Assembly (NCBI RefSeq): GCF_018446385.1
Contig: NC_056004.1
Coordinates: 6,042,767-6,106,766, forward strand
Origin: Zingiber officinale
Taxonomy: Eukaryota > Streptophyta > Magnoliopsida > Zingiberales > Zingiberaceae
DNA: 64,000 nt
Reading direction: 5' to 3'
The stretch's first letter is position 1; every line of letters starts with the position of its first letter. The translations under genes and the position numbers were made by a program. The notes beneath the pieces are model-generated. The model did no database searches and was not told the origin of the DNA. It worked only from the letters and a program-made list of their open reading frames with translations. Below, piece by piece: positions 45,933 to 57,880 of this stretch.

Positions 45933-46740
45933 ATAAGTTGAACCGGTTTGACGGCTCAATTGGATCTTTGTTTTCGTACTGTAATTTTTTTAATTAAAAA
46001 AGAAGAAAAACGGAATTCTAACGCTTCCCGCGCATATGAGGAACCAGGAGCCTTTGATCCGACAGATGGACGGCCTCGATTGTTTTACTTTGGCGGGAAA
46101 ACGGCGGTGGCAAGGAATCGTCCCCGCCCCCACAAACGCGTCCGTGGCCGCGCGGTGCGGAACAAAAAGCCTTAAATTGTGGCGAAAGGAGAAGTTAACA
46201 GAGTTAAATGCATCGCGGGCCCTCCTCCGTTAACGGGGGCGATTGATCTTCGGTTACCGTTACGACCTTTCCCGTAACTTCCTTAATTGCCCTCGCGCGT
46301 TTAGACAGTTCACTTCGTCGAAAATCCAAACGAGGCTCAATTTGTCTTCTCGGCTCGTGCTTCGTGGCACGCTTCCGTTACCGTCAAGAGTCGCCGCCGT
46401 ACGCTGCACATCGCGCTCGTGACATGACCCTTCGAGTGGACACGTGCCGGATTCTCGTTGGCAAGGCTCTGGACGTCGGGATTCAGAACAGCGAAAGGAT
46501 TTCACGATTAGGGAAAAGCTGAGCAGCGAACAATAAGAAAAAGGGAAACAGAGACAAAGTACTCTGATCTCCTCCTGTTCGATGATTCCCCCCCTAATTT
46601 TCTTTTTTTCCTTTTCCTGATCAATTTCCCTCCTACACTGTATAATCTCGTGTGAAATTGTTTGATCCCTTGATTACGTGGACTTTGCGCTATGTTTTGG
46701 TGGAAATCTGATTCGATGGAGTGGCTACGGGAGTGAAGAA
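45933..46740 (+). other. Spacer and leader between UPF0496 and SAP30-like genes
   Basis: Holds the 3' UTR of the UPF0496 gene and the promoter and leader of the SAP30-like gene. Parts are duplicated at 50090-50480 and 59190-59640. Open frames here are not supported. Confidence 0.5.
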
Positions 46741-49621
46741 ATGCCGGCGGCCATGGAGGGCAGGATAAGTGGTGGATGCCAGCATAATTTCGGGGAGAGC
46801 AGCGAGGAGGAGCTGGCAGTGCTCCCTCGGCACACTAAGGTAATCGTCACCGGCAACAATCGGACCAAATCGGTGCTCGTCGGCCTCCAGGGGGTCGTCA
46901 AGAAGGCTGTGGGACTTGGAGGTTGGCACTGGCTGGTAATTGCCTTCGTCTATCTGAGTAAAATCCTGATGGAAATGTGAGATCCTTACTGAGTTACCGT
47001 GTGGGTATGGTTATGATTTTTTTTTTTTTCGGAGAATTTGATTGTGTTTTCACTAGGAGATAAGGATTGTGTTTTTCAGTTTGTTGGATAAATTTAAGTA
47101 GAGAATGTAGCCGAATTATCCGATTTTAGGTTTAACATGAAATGCTAGTTTCGTTTATTTGTTGTTCTTTTAATTCAGGAAAATGCTGGTTTTTTTGTTC
47201 TTATTCTTGGTGAAAAAGTTCTATACTTACCCCATCCCCTGCTAGAAGTCAGATTTTTACGTTTGTTTTTCTACTTTAAATTTTAGTCTGTTGGTGGAAG
47301 CAAAATCCTGACACATGGTACAATTCGTACTGATGCAGGTTAAAATACTCGAATTGTTTACCTTTGTGTCTGCCCGTTTGGCCTTACATTAGTGATCCTT
47401 TTTCATGATCTAATTATTTAGATGTTGCAAATTTAATTTCTAGTACATCAAATTTGGTATCTTGCATCATACATGCTATTCTTCCATGTTTCATGGTCAG
47501 CTAATCAATCACCGGTAAAATTCTTCTGCATGGCATGACCTGAAGCTTAACTTTTGGTGATCTCTCTTTTAAAAAACATGTAACCATTAGCGGTTTTTTT
47601 GTAGGTCAGATTCTCAGATAATGCATGAACAAATTTGAGTGAAGTAATACGATTTATATTAAAACATCACAATGAAACATTATTTTTGTTGATTGTCTGT
47701 TGCATCACATGATTTTTGTTTTTTTGTTTTGACCAACCAACATTGTCAGTGTACTCACAAGCTAGAATTTAAAAATACAAATTACTCTAGCTGTCTAGTA
47801 CTAATGTTTCATCTTGATGACTGCTGCTTGGAGACATTGAAATTTGAAAATGATCATTACTTCTAAGTCCTTGTTCTTGATTAACTTAATAGGTTGCTTT
47901 AGCTGATAGTGTCATGATATTTGAACATTAAGATCCAATAGTATGCTCCCATTCCCAACAGTATACTCTTGTAGTAATCATATAAAGAATTGCATATGAT
48001 CAGGCAAACTCTTCAGAAAGAGGAGATTGAGATTCTAAATCAATTGAAACTTAACAAGTATAGAATATTTCAATTGACACCTATAAAAAAGGCTACAAAA
48101 GGATGATGATGATGTTTGATGATAACTGCAAGAGTTTAAACCAGAGAAACATCATTTCATCATGTTTGCTTCAGCTCTACTGTACGTTTTCTGTCAGTGA
48201 AATTCTTATAATTCCATATTGGTGTTCCTTTCTTTCTTCTGTTTTGGTTCTATGATAATCTTCCACAACATCAACTCTTCCACAATATAACTTCGTAACT
48301 ACTTATTCATGTATCCAACATGTATTTAGCTATAATATCTTGAAAATTCAGGTTTTGACAAATGGAATAGAAGTGAAGCTGCAACGTAATGCACTAAGTG
48401 TGATTGAAGGCCCAACTGGCAATGAGGAAGATGATGAAGTTGAATGTAACAATGCACTCTGTAATGGCTCAGGTATGGATGTACGTCTATTTCATCCTTT
48501 AAAGTACAAATACTTGCCGTAGTCATTTTAGAATTTTGTACTTTTCTCCCTTGTGTTTGACTGTTTTCCAGCAGACACTCCATAGTAAATAGACACCAGA
48601 AAAATTTTCAATCTTTCTTATCTTATTTACATTGCTTCTAGTAATAGCTGTTTATTCTACATATAATTGACTTGTTTGATCATTTTAACAGTTATTGCTA
48701 TCTTTCTTTTTTGCTATTTCATTTTCAGTGAAAATGCTAGTGTTTCCTTAAAAATAAAAGTGGAGTATCATAGTGAGTTGGATGGTGTTTAAATGACCAA
48801 TAAATTAAATATCATTTCATGTAATATATTCTTCCATCATGCTTTCATCATTTGCGCTTGAATATTATTTCTGCTAGAACTATTTTTGTTTTCTTCAGTT
48901 TCTGGATCTATACAATTACATAAAACTCAAAGCTCAAGGAGCAGACACCAAAAAGGATCTTGGAGCAGATCTAACTCTTTTGATTCCCAGTCTAAGGGAT
49001 CTGTTTCCTCCTCCACAATGAGCACAGTAAGATCTAAAATTCACATCCCTCAGTTATTGGCTTATGGAATCTAGTCCACTCCATTGTACATGCCCAATGT
49101 TAAAGTGGTTATTAGGTCCCTTTGTGTTGCTTTTATTGGTCGTTCATTTCATATACAGAAAACAGCATTCATTAGTGCTTTCTGATTCTGATGGCTAGAG
49201 CTCAATATTTTGTTTGTGTAGAAGGTTGACCTGAGCAAATTAGAAACAACAGCATTGCAGAGATATTATCGACACTTCAACCTTGTAAGTTGTACTCTTC
49301 TCAACTGTGAAATTAGTACCTGTTTTGTCTTTCCTACACCTCTTTATTGGGTAGTCATATTTTCTTGGATGGAACAGATGGATGCTAATCCTAATCCCTC
49401 CAAAGAGCAGTTGATTGAAGTTGTTCAAAGGCATTTCGTTTCTCAGGTAATATTCATTTTTATTTGCTCGAGTAAATGCATCCTTTATGCTTAACCAAAG
49501 GAACATAACCCTATTGCTGGAACCCAATTGCTCATGATTTGGCCTGAAGCAATTGGATGAAATGCAGGTAATTACAGGGTTCATGCAAGCCGCAAAGAGA
49601 CTGAAGACCATCTGCAATTAA
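46741..49621 (+). CDS. SAP30-like subunit of a Sin3/HDAC corepressor, six exons
   Basis: My exon model is 46741-46935, 48352-48472, 48899-49026, 49222-49284, 49378-49446 and 49550-49621, giving 215 residues with every junction GT-AG and in phase. The N-terminal exon has a GVVKKAVGLGGWHWL motif, continued across the first intron as VLTNGIEVKLQRNALSV. Exon 3 is Ser/Arg/Lys-rich. Exons 4-6 (residues about 149-215) encode the Sin3-binding domain: VDLSKLETTALQRYYRHFNL, then MDANPNPSKEQLIEVVQRHF, then QVITGFMQAAKRLK. This matches plant SAP30/AFR-type proteins, nuclear adaptors of histone deacetylase complexes. A GTG-initiated extension from 46678 was not used. Fragments of its 5' end recur at 50.1 and 59.2 kb. 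Confidence 0.85.
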
Positions 49622-50086
49622 ACGTGGGGGTACCTGTCTAACGTAAGCTAGCAGAATGGCGGTAAGTCCTGCGTATCTATCGGAAGTTAGTTACTTCATT
49701 GTTAGTTTTGTGCAGATAATCTTCTCTATAAAAGATCACTAAGTTAAACGTTGTTGATGGACTATTTGGAATAGAAATGGGCAGTGTGTGTCAAAACTGA
49801 ACCTGTATATTAGAACCATGGTATTGATTTCCACAAGTAATGCATTTTTTTTTTTTTGACGATGCATAAATGACAGGTCTTCAGTATTGGCTACGACACA
49901 AACTGTGGAGCTTTTGGCAACGGAATGCTTATATCACTGGAAGTTCCTATTATTTATTCCATTTGCGAGCATACCATGTAAGCTTTATGTGAATCTCGAG
50001 CCTATATGGAACCAAGTGAGCTAAATTTGTGGGAGTTGGTGTTAAACCTTATAGTTGAGTAACTGGCGTGGGTTTCTCAACTGTCA

Positions 50087-50516
50087 ATTCTCGCACACCC
50101 TCCTAAGCTTCGTTGGATCAATTCGTTGTGCTCCGTGGCTCACTTCCGTAACCGTCAAGAGTTGTCGTCGTATGCTGCCCATCGCGCTCGTGACATGACC
50201 CGGGGAGTGAACACATGGTGAATTCCCGTTAGTGAGGCCCTGGGTGTCAGGATTCACAGCAGAGCAACGAACAAACACGGCGTATGAAAAAGGATCAGAG
50301 AGATAAACTACTCTGATATCCTCCCATTCAGCGGTTCCCCCTAATTTCCAATTTTTTCCCATCAATTTCCCACCTGCACTTTATAATGTTGCTTGAAATT
50401 GTTTGATCCTTTGATTCCTTGGACTTTGTGCTATGTTTTGATGGTAAAATCTGATTCAATGGAGTGGCTAGGGGGTGAAAAATGCTGGCGGCCATGGAGA
50501 GCAGATGAGTGGCGGT
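50087..50516 (+). pseudogene. Fragment of the SAP30-like 5' region and exon 1 start
   Basis: Repeats the leader region of the intact gene (46350-46760): the CGTCAAGAGT..GTCGTATGCTGC block, the GTGAAATTGTTTGATCC region and an ATG at 50482 with CTGGCGGCCATGGAGAGCAG. Homology stops just inside exon 1, where unrelated sequence begins. No functional product is expected. Confidence 0.75.
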
Positions 50517-50834
50517 TGTCGAAATCACAGGCGCCTGAATTGATTAGACATGTCCAGGCGCCTGAAATCTTCCGGGCGCCCGGATAACGTTTATAAAAGT
50601 GGACCGAATCCCAGATGCCTTCCCCTAAACCTATTACGGATTACTGCCGCTTTCCACAATTTAGGATCTTCTCAAACTCCGAGTTTTCAAGTTTTTATCA
50701 TCATTATCCGGCGGTAACAATTCTCAAACCTTACTTTACATTTTTAATTAATTGTTAAAATTATTTATTCGTTTTATTATTTGTTTAGTCTAAAGCGAAA
50801 AATTACCCAGGCTAGTTCATCACAGCTTCCTATT

Positions 50835-51845
50835 ATGGATTCTAGGCTTCCATCTCATTCTTTTGTACCCATGCATACTAGGTATTTGAGTAAAAGTTTT
50901 TTTATGGATCATTGTCCTGACATCATTGAGATAATTGATTACTATCATTTAGATAACCTAATTTATTGTACTCATTATGTCAACTTAGATTGCTGTGTTG
51001 AATTTTATAATAATCTAATTAAGATAAATGATCTCAACTATAAAACTAGAGTCAGAGGTAAGGACATCACTTTCACTCCTAAGTTACTTGGAGATCATTT
51101 AAAATTCAATCCCTCAACCTCCACTTTAATTGCTTTCCTCTTCAATCTCTGACTATGCCAGACCCTTCTCCCATATAATTTTAGATACCATTTATACTTA
51201 CTTCTTTGGGGGTAAGCGCACTCCAACTGTCACTACTTTCAACTCTACTCAACTTAGAGCTACTGATTATATTCTGTACCGAGTTCTTGTTGCTTGCCTT
51301 TTACCAATTAACACTAGAAATTTAGTTGTCATTAGACCATTTCATTTCTTTTTATTATATGCATTACATCATAAATTAGATATTAATTTCAGTTTACACA
51401 TGTTTCAATCTATCCTCTATCACTCTAACATTAGTACTAGTAGTAGAGTATATATGCCTTATTGTCATATCATTGCCTCGCTCCTAGCTACATTAGAGGT
51501 TGATGTGTCTGTAGGTAACATTAAACCCCTATCAAATTTTGATAAAATAGGACTCAAACAGTTTTCCCTAGCTAAGATGGAAATCATAGATAGAGTCGTA
51601 GTCTGGAAGCATAGGGAACAACCTCATGTCCTAATGAGGAGGAGATGCTAGAAAAAGATACAGATCTGCCACAATTGTCATTACCTTCGGCTTCTCTCAC
51701 CTTAGAGGATAGAGTTACTATACTAGAGGAGTCCGTCACTAAGGGATTTCAACGAATGGAGGAGCAGCAACAGATTAGACATATGGAGATGATGGACCTG
51801 CTTAGATCCTGGCATATGAACCAGCACCCTCCTTCTGATGATTAA
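50835..51845 (+). pseudogene. Transposon-encoded protein remnant (putative plant transposon protein, PF20167-like)
   Basis: Three overlapping frames follow one another: about 50835-51152, 51130-51651 and 51645-51845. They look like one protein with two frameshifts (near 51140 and 51645). The first has YVNLDCCVEFYNNL and VRGKDITFTPKLLGDHL, the second ILYRVLVACLLPINTRNLVV, and the third a short coiled-coil end RVTILEESVTKGFQRMEEQQ. The pattern resembles the domain named 'putative plant transposon protein', found with gypsy and related elements. I recognise this by pattern only. It sits in DNA that splits the duplicated segment, so it arrived later. Confidence 0.55.
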
Positions 51846-52069
51846 AAATTATGTTATATGGATGTTTGGCTGATATTTGACTTGGATATTTATCTTGTTT
51901 GATTTAACTTGATGTTAACTTTAGGTACTTATTTTCAATTATGCATGTTCTACTTTGTTTACCCCCATTTTACCTACATTGCTTTGCTTTGTTTAATTGT
52001 TTGTTGGTTTAAATTTTTCCTCAAAGTCTCATTTGGATAGTGTTTAAAAATTCAATATTTATTCTGTTA
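51846..52069. other. AT-rich spacer
   Basis: Nothing recognisable; it runs to the target duplication of the solo LTR. Confidence 0.4.
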
Positions 52070-52074
52070 TGCAT

Positions 52075-52941
52075 TGATCCTGTCCGAATCGCTGAATCAA
52101 CGAACGCTAGGTACGCGGTGCTCTCCGACTGCTGACGTAGATCTCCGATTACTTGTACTGACTTCCGGCGAACCTGCAAAGAAGTCGAGCCGGAAAGGGG
52201 TTCCCGGCGACGACCCTCCGACGCTCAAGTCAGGCAGACGAAAAAACAAGAATGTGGCTTCCAGGATCAAAGATTTCATACCTCCGGTGAAATCTAAGGG
52301 CTCTTATATAGAGCTATAGGAGCTTGGTGCACACAAACCGAGGTGTACACGTGTCCTATACCATACCGCAGCATGGGCTTGTCAGAAGAGCATGTCTGAC
52401 GCCATACTGCTACAGTCTGAGCGTCTCCTTGATGGGACAGCAGAACCCTTTGTCGTACGATACTGAGTATGACCTGGTCCTCGAACATGCATGTTGTCAG
52501 CAACAGGGGTTACTAAGATGACGTACCCACTGTCCCATACTTTTTGACTTTCTCTTCCCGGATCGACCATCAAGCCGCTCGGCCAGAATATTCGCCTTTG
52601 GTCTGGCGTAGGTGGTCGTCCGTCCGAGAAGGTTCAGGGTCGTCGCCTGCTCGGCTCTCATAGCCTGACACCCTGGCCGAGCGGGCAGACTGCTCGGCCT
52701 TTACTCTTGCTTTGAACTGCGGCCGAGCAGACTATCCGCTCGGCCATACGATCTTTTTCCCTTTATTGGAAATCTGGGCTCACGGCCAGATGGTTGTTCT
52801 CTCGGATGAAGGTCATTGCCTAGTGATTGGCCTGTCCTGCCCGCTCGCCGAGCCCATGGGGTTGCCCCCCCTTTGATTGTTGACCTCCATATGTCGTTGA
52901 CCTTGCCCTCATGCGGGCCCCCTGGTCTTATCACCGGATCA
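52075..52941 (-). repeat. Solo LTR of a Tat-type gypsy element
   Basis: Begins TGATCCTGTCCGAATC and ends CACCGGATCA, flanked by TGCAT on both sides (52070-52074 and 52942-52946). It is 867 bp, related to the G1/G2 LTRs at its ends and in the CGACGACCCTCCGACGCTCAAG block. No internal element sequence remains, so LTR-LTR recombination removed it. The orientation follows its LTR ends. Open frames inside are not genes. Confidence 0.85.
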
Positions 52942-52946
52942 TGCAT

Positions 52947-53409
52947 CAATTATGATTAATAGAGAAATATAATCTTTAAAGTTTCTTCCGAAGAAAGAAA
53001 TTCAATGTTTTCAAATTTAAAAATTATTTTCTTTTGAAAATTTATTGCCAATGTTTTGCAAAAATTGGTTTTAAATTATTGATTGCTTTTCTAAAAAAAT
53101 CTTAAAAATACTTTTGACAATGTGTTTTGTAAAATGAGCAAACTGTTTAAGAAATTATTTTTTGAAAAGTGTTTAGAAAAATATGAATAGTGTTCATAGA
53201 TGATATTGGAAAACTATTTATTTATATTAGGTAGCTAAGAAGAGAATAGAGAGTGTTTTATTCAACTTCGAATGGCCAATGGTTAAATGCTTCATGGATA
53301 CCTTAAGGTTAATTAAATTATCTACCCAACTTTGAATTTCAGTTGTTTCAAACATTTCAAAAAGAGAAAAATTCAACTTCATGTCTCATTTCTTTAAAAT
53401 GCTTTAAGC
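52947..53409. other. Intergenic spacer
   Basis: AT-rich, with no gene. Duplicated sequence shared with 59.95 kb begins near 53410. Confidence 0.4.
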
Positions 53410-53774
53410 GAATCAGCTAAGCTCATTAACTATGCAAAAGACCAATATGAAGTGGACAAAAAAAAATAAAAAGACAATTTTTTCAAGATGCTTCTTTAGA
53501 AAGCCCATCAACATAATTATTTACTTTTGGAAGCATAAATCCTTGATAGAACACTGAGTGTTTCAGTGACAGAAATTCAACAGGTTGACCTTGACGGCCA
53601 AGGATAAATGCACAATGATCAATGCCTCAAAACTGTATTCTAGTGGGCAAACAATGTAAAAAAGAAAAAAAGAATAACAAGCCTTTGTCCAGTTGATTTG
53701 CCAAGCCTTACAAATTTATACAAGTCAGAGCATTATGACAAACTTTCCTTCTAGAAACAGCTATCTTTTCATGT

Positions 53775-54022
53775 TCAATTACAGTTTACAGAACAGGAAC
53801 TGGACCTCCTTAACTCCCAACCGGAAAGGGAGCCCTTAAAGGGAGAAGAAGGTAAGAACAGAGAAGAGGCACGGAACTGCTTCTGGCACATCGATATTGA
53901 ATATGGGCAACTGTAAGGACTCGCCAACTTCCTCCGCTCACCGTCCTCTATTTGAGAATCTGGATCATGACGAACAACAGTTGTCTTAAGGGGCTCAGGC
54001 AGTAGGAAGTTACAGACGAATC
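53775..54022 (-). pseudogene. Orphan last exon of a DeSI/PPPDE-type gene
   Basis: On the minus strand an acceptor CTCTACAG precedes an open exon starting (G)FVCNFLLPEPLKTTVVRHDP and ending SSSCSVNCN. It is a near copy of the last exon at 60414-60658, one codon longer. Its flanks (about 53410-54520) are also duplicated at 59.95-61.15 kb. No other exon of the gene is seen upstream before an LTR fragment at 54649. It is probably dead unless the LTR and spacer are spliced around. Confidence 0.7.
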
Positions 54023-54648
54023 CTGTAGAGTAATTACTCAAATCGGAATCCATGTCTTCAAGATTAATAGCTTTGTATTGTTGTTGAATAAAAAAGCTAG
54101 AAACTAATCCAAGATATACGAGGATAGGCTGCATTACTAGCAGATGAAAAAACGCGAACAAAGATTCAGTTTTAGATTCGTAAAAGTAAAACAATGAAGA
54201 ATGTTTCAACGTCAGGTTCAAGCTCTAGCCTCAGATAGCCATGAATAAGTTTCTTAACCGGAGCTATAACAAAAACATAGAAGTGAACCATGTACAATGT
54301 TGAGAAAGGAGGCAAGGATACCAGTTCCACTGATTATTTTTCTAGGTCTTTTCAATAATTATATAAATTAGTAATGAAACATCTCTTGCAAGACAAAGGA
54401 AATAAAGTACCCACAATGTTTAAACAATATCTTCCACAGGTAATGTTCTGCCATTATTGTCACAGAAACTTTTGTTGATCTAAAAACTTACAAGAACTCT
54501 ACCATGTTCTCACATTAAAGGAGGAAAAATATAAATATTTAGGCAGATTAAGAGTCTATTAGATGGTTCAAGAAAATTTTCCCATTCATAATTTGACTAT
54601 AAGCAACTTATATAAAGACTAATGCATTCCCAAAGTTCTTTCAATGGT

Positions 54649-55030
54649 GATCCTGTCCGAAAGTCGATAAGATAGATACTGGGATGTGGTGCTTTCGCTG
54701 ATCTCCTGTGAATTCCGCTCCGACTTACAATACAAATGACGTCAGTGCCGAGCTAGGGAAGGGGCCCTCGGCGATGGCCCTCTGATGCTCAAGTCAGTCT
54801 CCAACGAAGAAGAAGAAGCAGAAAGCGGAGCAACAAGAAACTGTAGCACAACAGTAAATATCGCATACCTCCGTCGATGTTTGGACCCCCTTTATATAGA
54901 GCTCCTATAGCACGCGTGCACACTTCTCAAAACGGGCATGCTTCCCAAAGTTTTTCCTGAAAAGACTTGATGATGAACAAGCGGACATGCTTCTCAAAGC
55001 GAGCCACCGAGTATAAGATCGAGGATAGAG
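54649..55030 (-). repeat. Partial Tat-type LTR
   Basis: Begins TGATCCTGTCCGAAAGTC and contains GGCGATGGCCCTCTGATGCTCAAG and a TTTATATAGAGC block like the G2 LTR. The right end is not recognisable and no GGATCA end was found. Probably a truncated or diverged LTR. Confidence 0.6.
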
Positions 55031-56040
55031 AATAAGTCAAGTTTTGATGATGAATCCACTCCAATTACTGATAGAAAGATTAGAATTCTGCTCTAATAAT
55101 GAACTCTTAATTTAAGTAAATGCAATTTAATTCGTTCGAATGATAAAAATAGTGTACTATTTATTTTGGGAATAGAAAGACCAATTTTCTTTGGACATTA
55201 TTATACTAAGCTAGTTGGTTTCAAACTTTAGATTTGAAAGTAATGCTGATGTCAGTCCCCAGTCGTGGGGTGTGACACTTTCTAATCGATTAATGGTGAC
55301 AAAAAGCTGATAAACAACTAGATTCGACGTGTTGAAAAGGGAAGATTTCGGCATGAACCGAAACACTGTTCTATTGCTATCATTTCGTGCCAAGCTCTTA
55401 TCTTCAAATCTTTAAGCAATCAAGAGAAGGAGAATCAATCAAAAACTTGTAATCTTTCTTTTCTTTTTCTCCTTTGTTGCTATATTCTTGTGAGAGTTTT
55501 GAAAGTTTATTATGAAAGATTCATCACCTTTGATGTTGTTCTGATAAGGAGAGTTCATAGTAAAATTTGTAATTACTGGTGTGGACTTTTGGAATAGTTA
55601 TCTCAAGATGATTGAAATTAAGTAAATCAAAGATATTAATATTAATATGTTCTAAACTTCAAGTATCCGTTAAAAATAAATAAATAAATAAAGTAAGTTA
55701 TTCACCCATTAATTTTACTAGTCCTATCACCCATAACAAAATGAAAAAAAAAAATAAATTACAGTAATCCAGTAGACTTCATTAGGTAGGAGGAATTATA
55801 TTTTTTAAAATTTATTCTTTAGACTTTAGAGATTCAATTTCTATTTTTATATAATAATTTATCATTGAAGTATTAACTCAATTATTCCCACACAAATATT
55901 TAATTTAGTATTCTGAATTAGACATCGAGACATTAACTTGAGGTGCCGTCTTCATTTTGATGAAATAAATGCCTTTGACTAACAATGTATCTTTAATTTT
56001 CAATTTTTTTAAAAAAGCGGAGCCACTCTAGTTTTCAAAT
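55031..56040. other. Intergenic spacer
   Basis: AT-rich, with no gene supported. Confidence 0.4.
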
Positions 56041-56450
56041 TTTTTAAAAACAATCGCTATTTTCACTTTTGTTCGTCGTTGATGAATTGTATCCTACAAA
56101 TCATCCTACCTTTCTCGATCGCGGCGTCTGGCGTCACTAGAATTCTCAAATTTTAAAAACAAATGATATTTTCAGTTTTGTTCGTCGTCAACGAATTTTA
56201 TCCTACAAATCATCCTACCGGCGTCAATGGCGTCACTATCATTTTCAAATTTTTTAAAAACAAACGATATTTTCGGGTTTGTTCGTCGTCAACGAATTTT
56301 ATCCTACAAATCATCCTACTTTTCTTGATCGTAACGTCAGTGGCGTTACTATAATTTTCAAAAAAATTTAAAAACAAATGATATTTTCGATTTTGTTCGT
56401 CGTTGGCGAATTTTATCCTACAAATCATCCTACCTTTCTCGATCGACAGT
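56041..56450. repeat. Four-copy tandem repeat of about 101-114 bp
   Basis: GTTCGTCGT recurs at 56071, 56180, 56281 and 56395, each followed by GAATT(T/G)TATCCTACAAATCAT and preceded by a T-rich/A-rich ...GATATTTTC block. Two copies keep CTTTCTCGATCG. It is non-coding; short frames on both strands arise from the repeat. Confidence 0.75.
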
Positions 56451-57780
56451 TGTACAAGTCATAAGAATTCTTATTTAATTTTTTTTAAGGACACTTTAGG
56501 AAAAACGCAATTAATTGCTAACACAACAACATCATTTTAGTGAAAAGTACAGGAGCTATTATTTTATATTTAATTCCATATTCAGTTAACTCAGGGAATA
56601 ATAATATATACGCAGATGACTTTAAACCATCTTAATATTTTTATTAAACTACTTTTCAACTTCATTATGATATATAAAGTAAATTTCTCTATACATTCAT
56701 TATATTTCGAATTAGTTGAATTGTAGACATAATTTTCAATATTAATAAATCTAGCAATAATATTCTACAAGTATGGCGGTATTTAATTCATTATTTTTAT
56801 AGTAAAATGTAAGCCGCTAATCTCAAAGTACCTAACATTGGTCTCACCAGCATATAAAACGGGTAAATCATAGCGTGGTCTTTATATGAAAGAGAAAGTT
56901 TATGTTTCGTAAGAATATTATTCTTAGTGATTCCATGCCTATTTTTATATGATAATTTATCATTGAACTATCAATTCAATTATGTCTTTAAAAATATTTA
57001 ATTTAGTGTTCTAAATTAGACATCAAGACATTAGAAAATCTCCAATCCATAACACCATATTTAATATAATTTTTATATCAAAATAGTACCATTTCAACAC
57101 TAAATACTATTATAGTCCAATCCACCCACGGCATATCATATCAAAAAAGAATATTATTTAAAGTATTCTATTTTTCTTATTCATAATTTAATTATCAATA
57201 TATATATTTAAATTTATTAATATTTTATATCATAATTATTATATTTAAAATTAATACTTCATTAATATTCGATATGCAACTAATATATATGAAAAATTAT
57301 GATTTTTATTTTTATTTTTTATTACATAATTATTCAGTATAAAATTTTAATAATTTATTATATTTTTTTTAATAAAATTAGTGATATAATTTATAAATAT
57401 AATTATAATTAAATATATTAAATAAATTAAAATAATAATTTTAATAAATTAAATCTTTACAAAATACACTTAATTTAAATTTATAATAAATAATAATTAC
57501 ATTTAATTATATTTAAATATCCAAACAAAGGAAATAATAATTACAAATTAATTATATTTAATTTTATTAATTATATAATAAAATTTTAAAATAAAAATTC
57601 TCATCCACACCAACTATATTCTCATGAAAGTTGGTGTATGTCCCTAGAGGGTAGCAGAGTTAGGTAGGGACGCATGGATTTTAGGAGGCGTAACGGTTCC
57701 ATATTTTTTTAATTGGAGACTTGAAGTTGGTGTATGATTTAAAGCATTTGGTGTTGCGGTAATGGTATCGATCGGCTGAA
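56451..57780. other. Very AT-rich intergenic spacer
   Basis: About 57000-57600 is almost wholly A/T. No gene is visible. The last 60 bp lead into the second UPF0496 promoter. Confidence 0.4.
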
Positions 57781-57823
57781 TTAAATGCCTTTGACTCGGC
57801 GTAGTATCAGCCCGCCCGCCCCC

Positions 57824-57830
57824 TATAAAA
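57824..57830 (+). promoter_or_regulatory. TATA box of the second UPF0496 gene
   Basis: TATAAAA in CCCCCTATAAAATCGG, 57 bp before the ATG at 57881. It favours that ATG over the in-frame one at 57785, which lies upstream of the TATA box. Confidence 0.55.
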
Positions 57831-57880
57831 TCGGCAAATCGGCTTGTTTTATTTCCGATCTCAACTCTAGAGGGCGCAGT

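Noticed and set aside
46678-46740. GTG-initiated extension of the SAP30-like exon 1
   Set aside because: A plant gene would use ATG; 46741 is the first in-frame ATG.
57785-57880. ATG at 57785 as start of the second UPF0496 gene
   Set aside because: It precedes a good TATA box and its codons align with the leader of copy 1.
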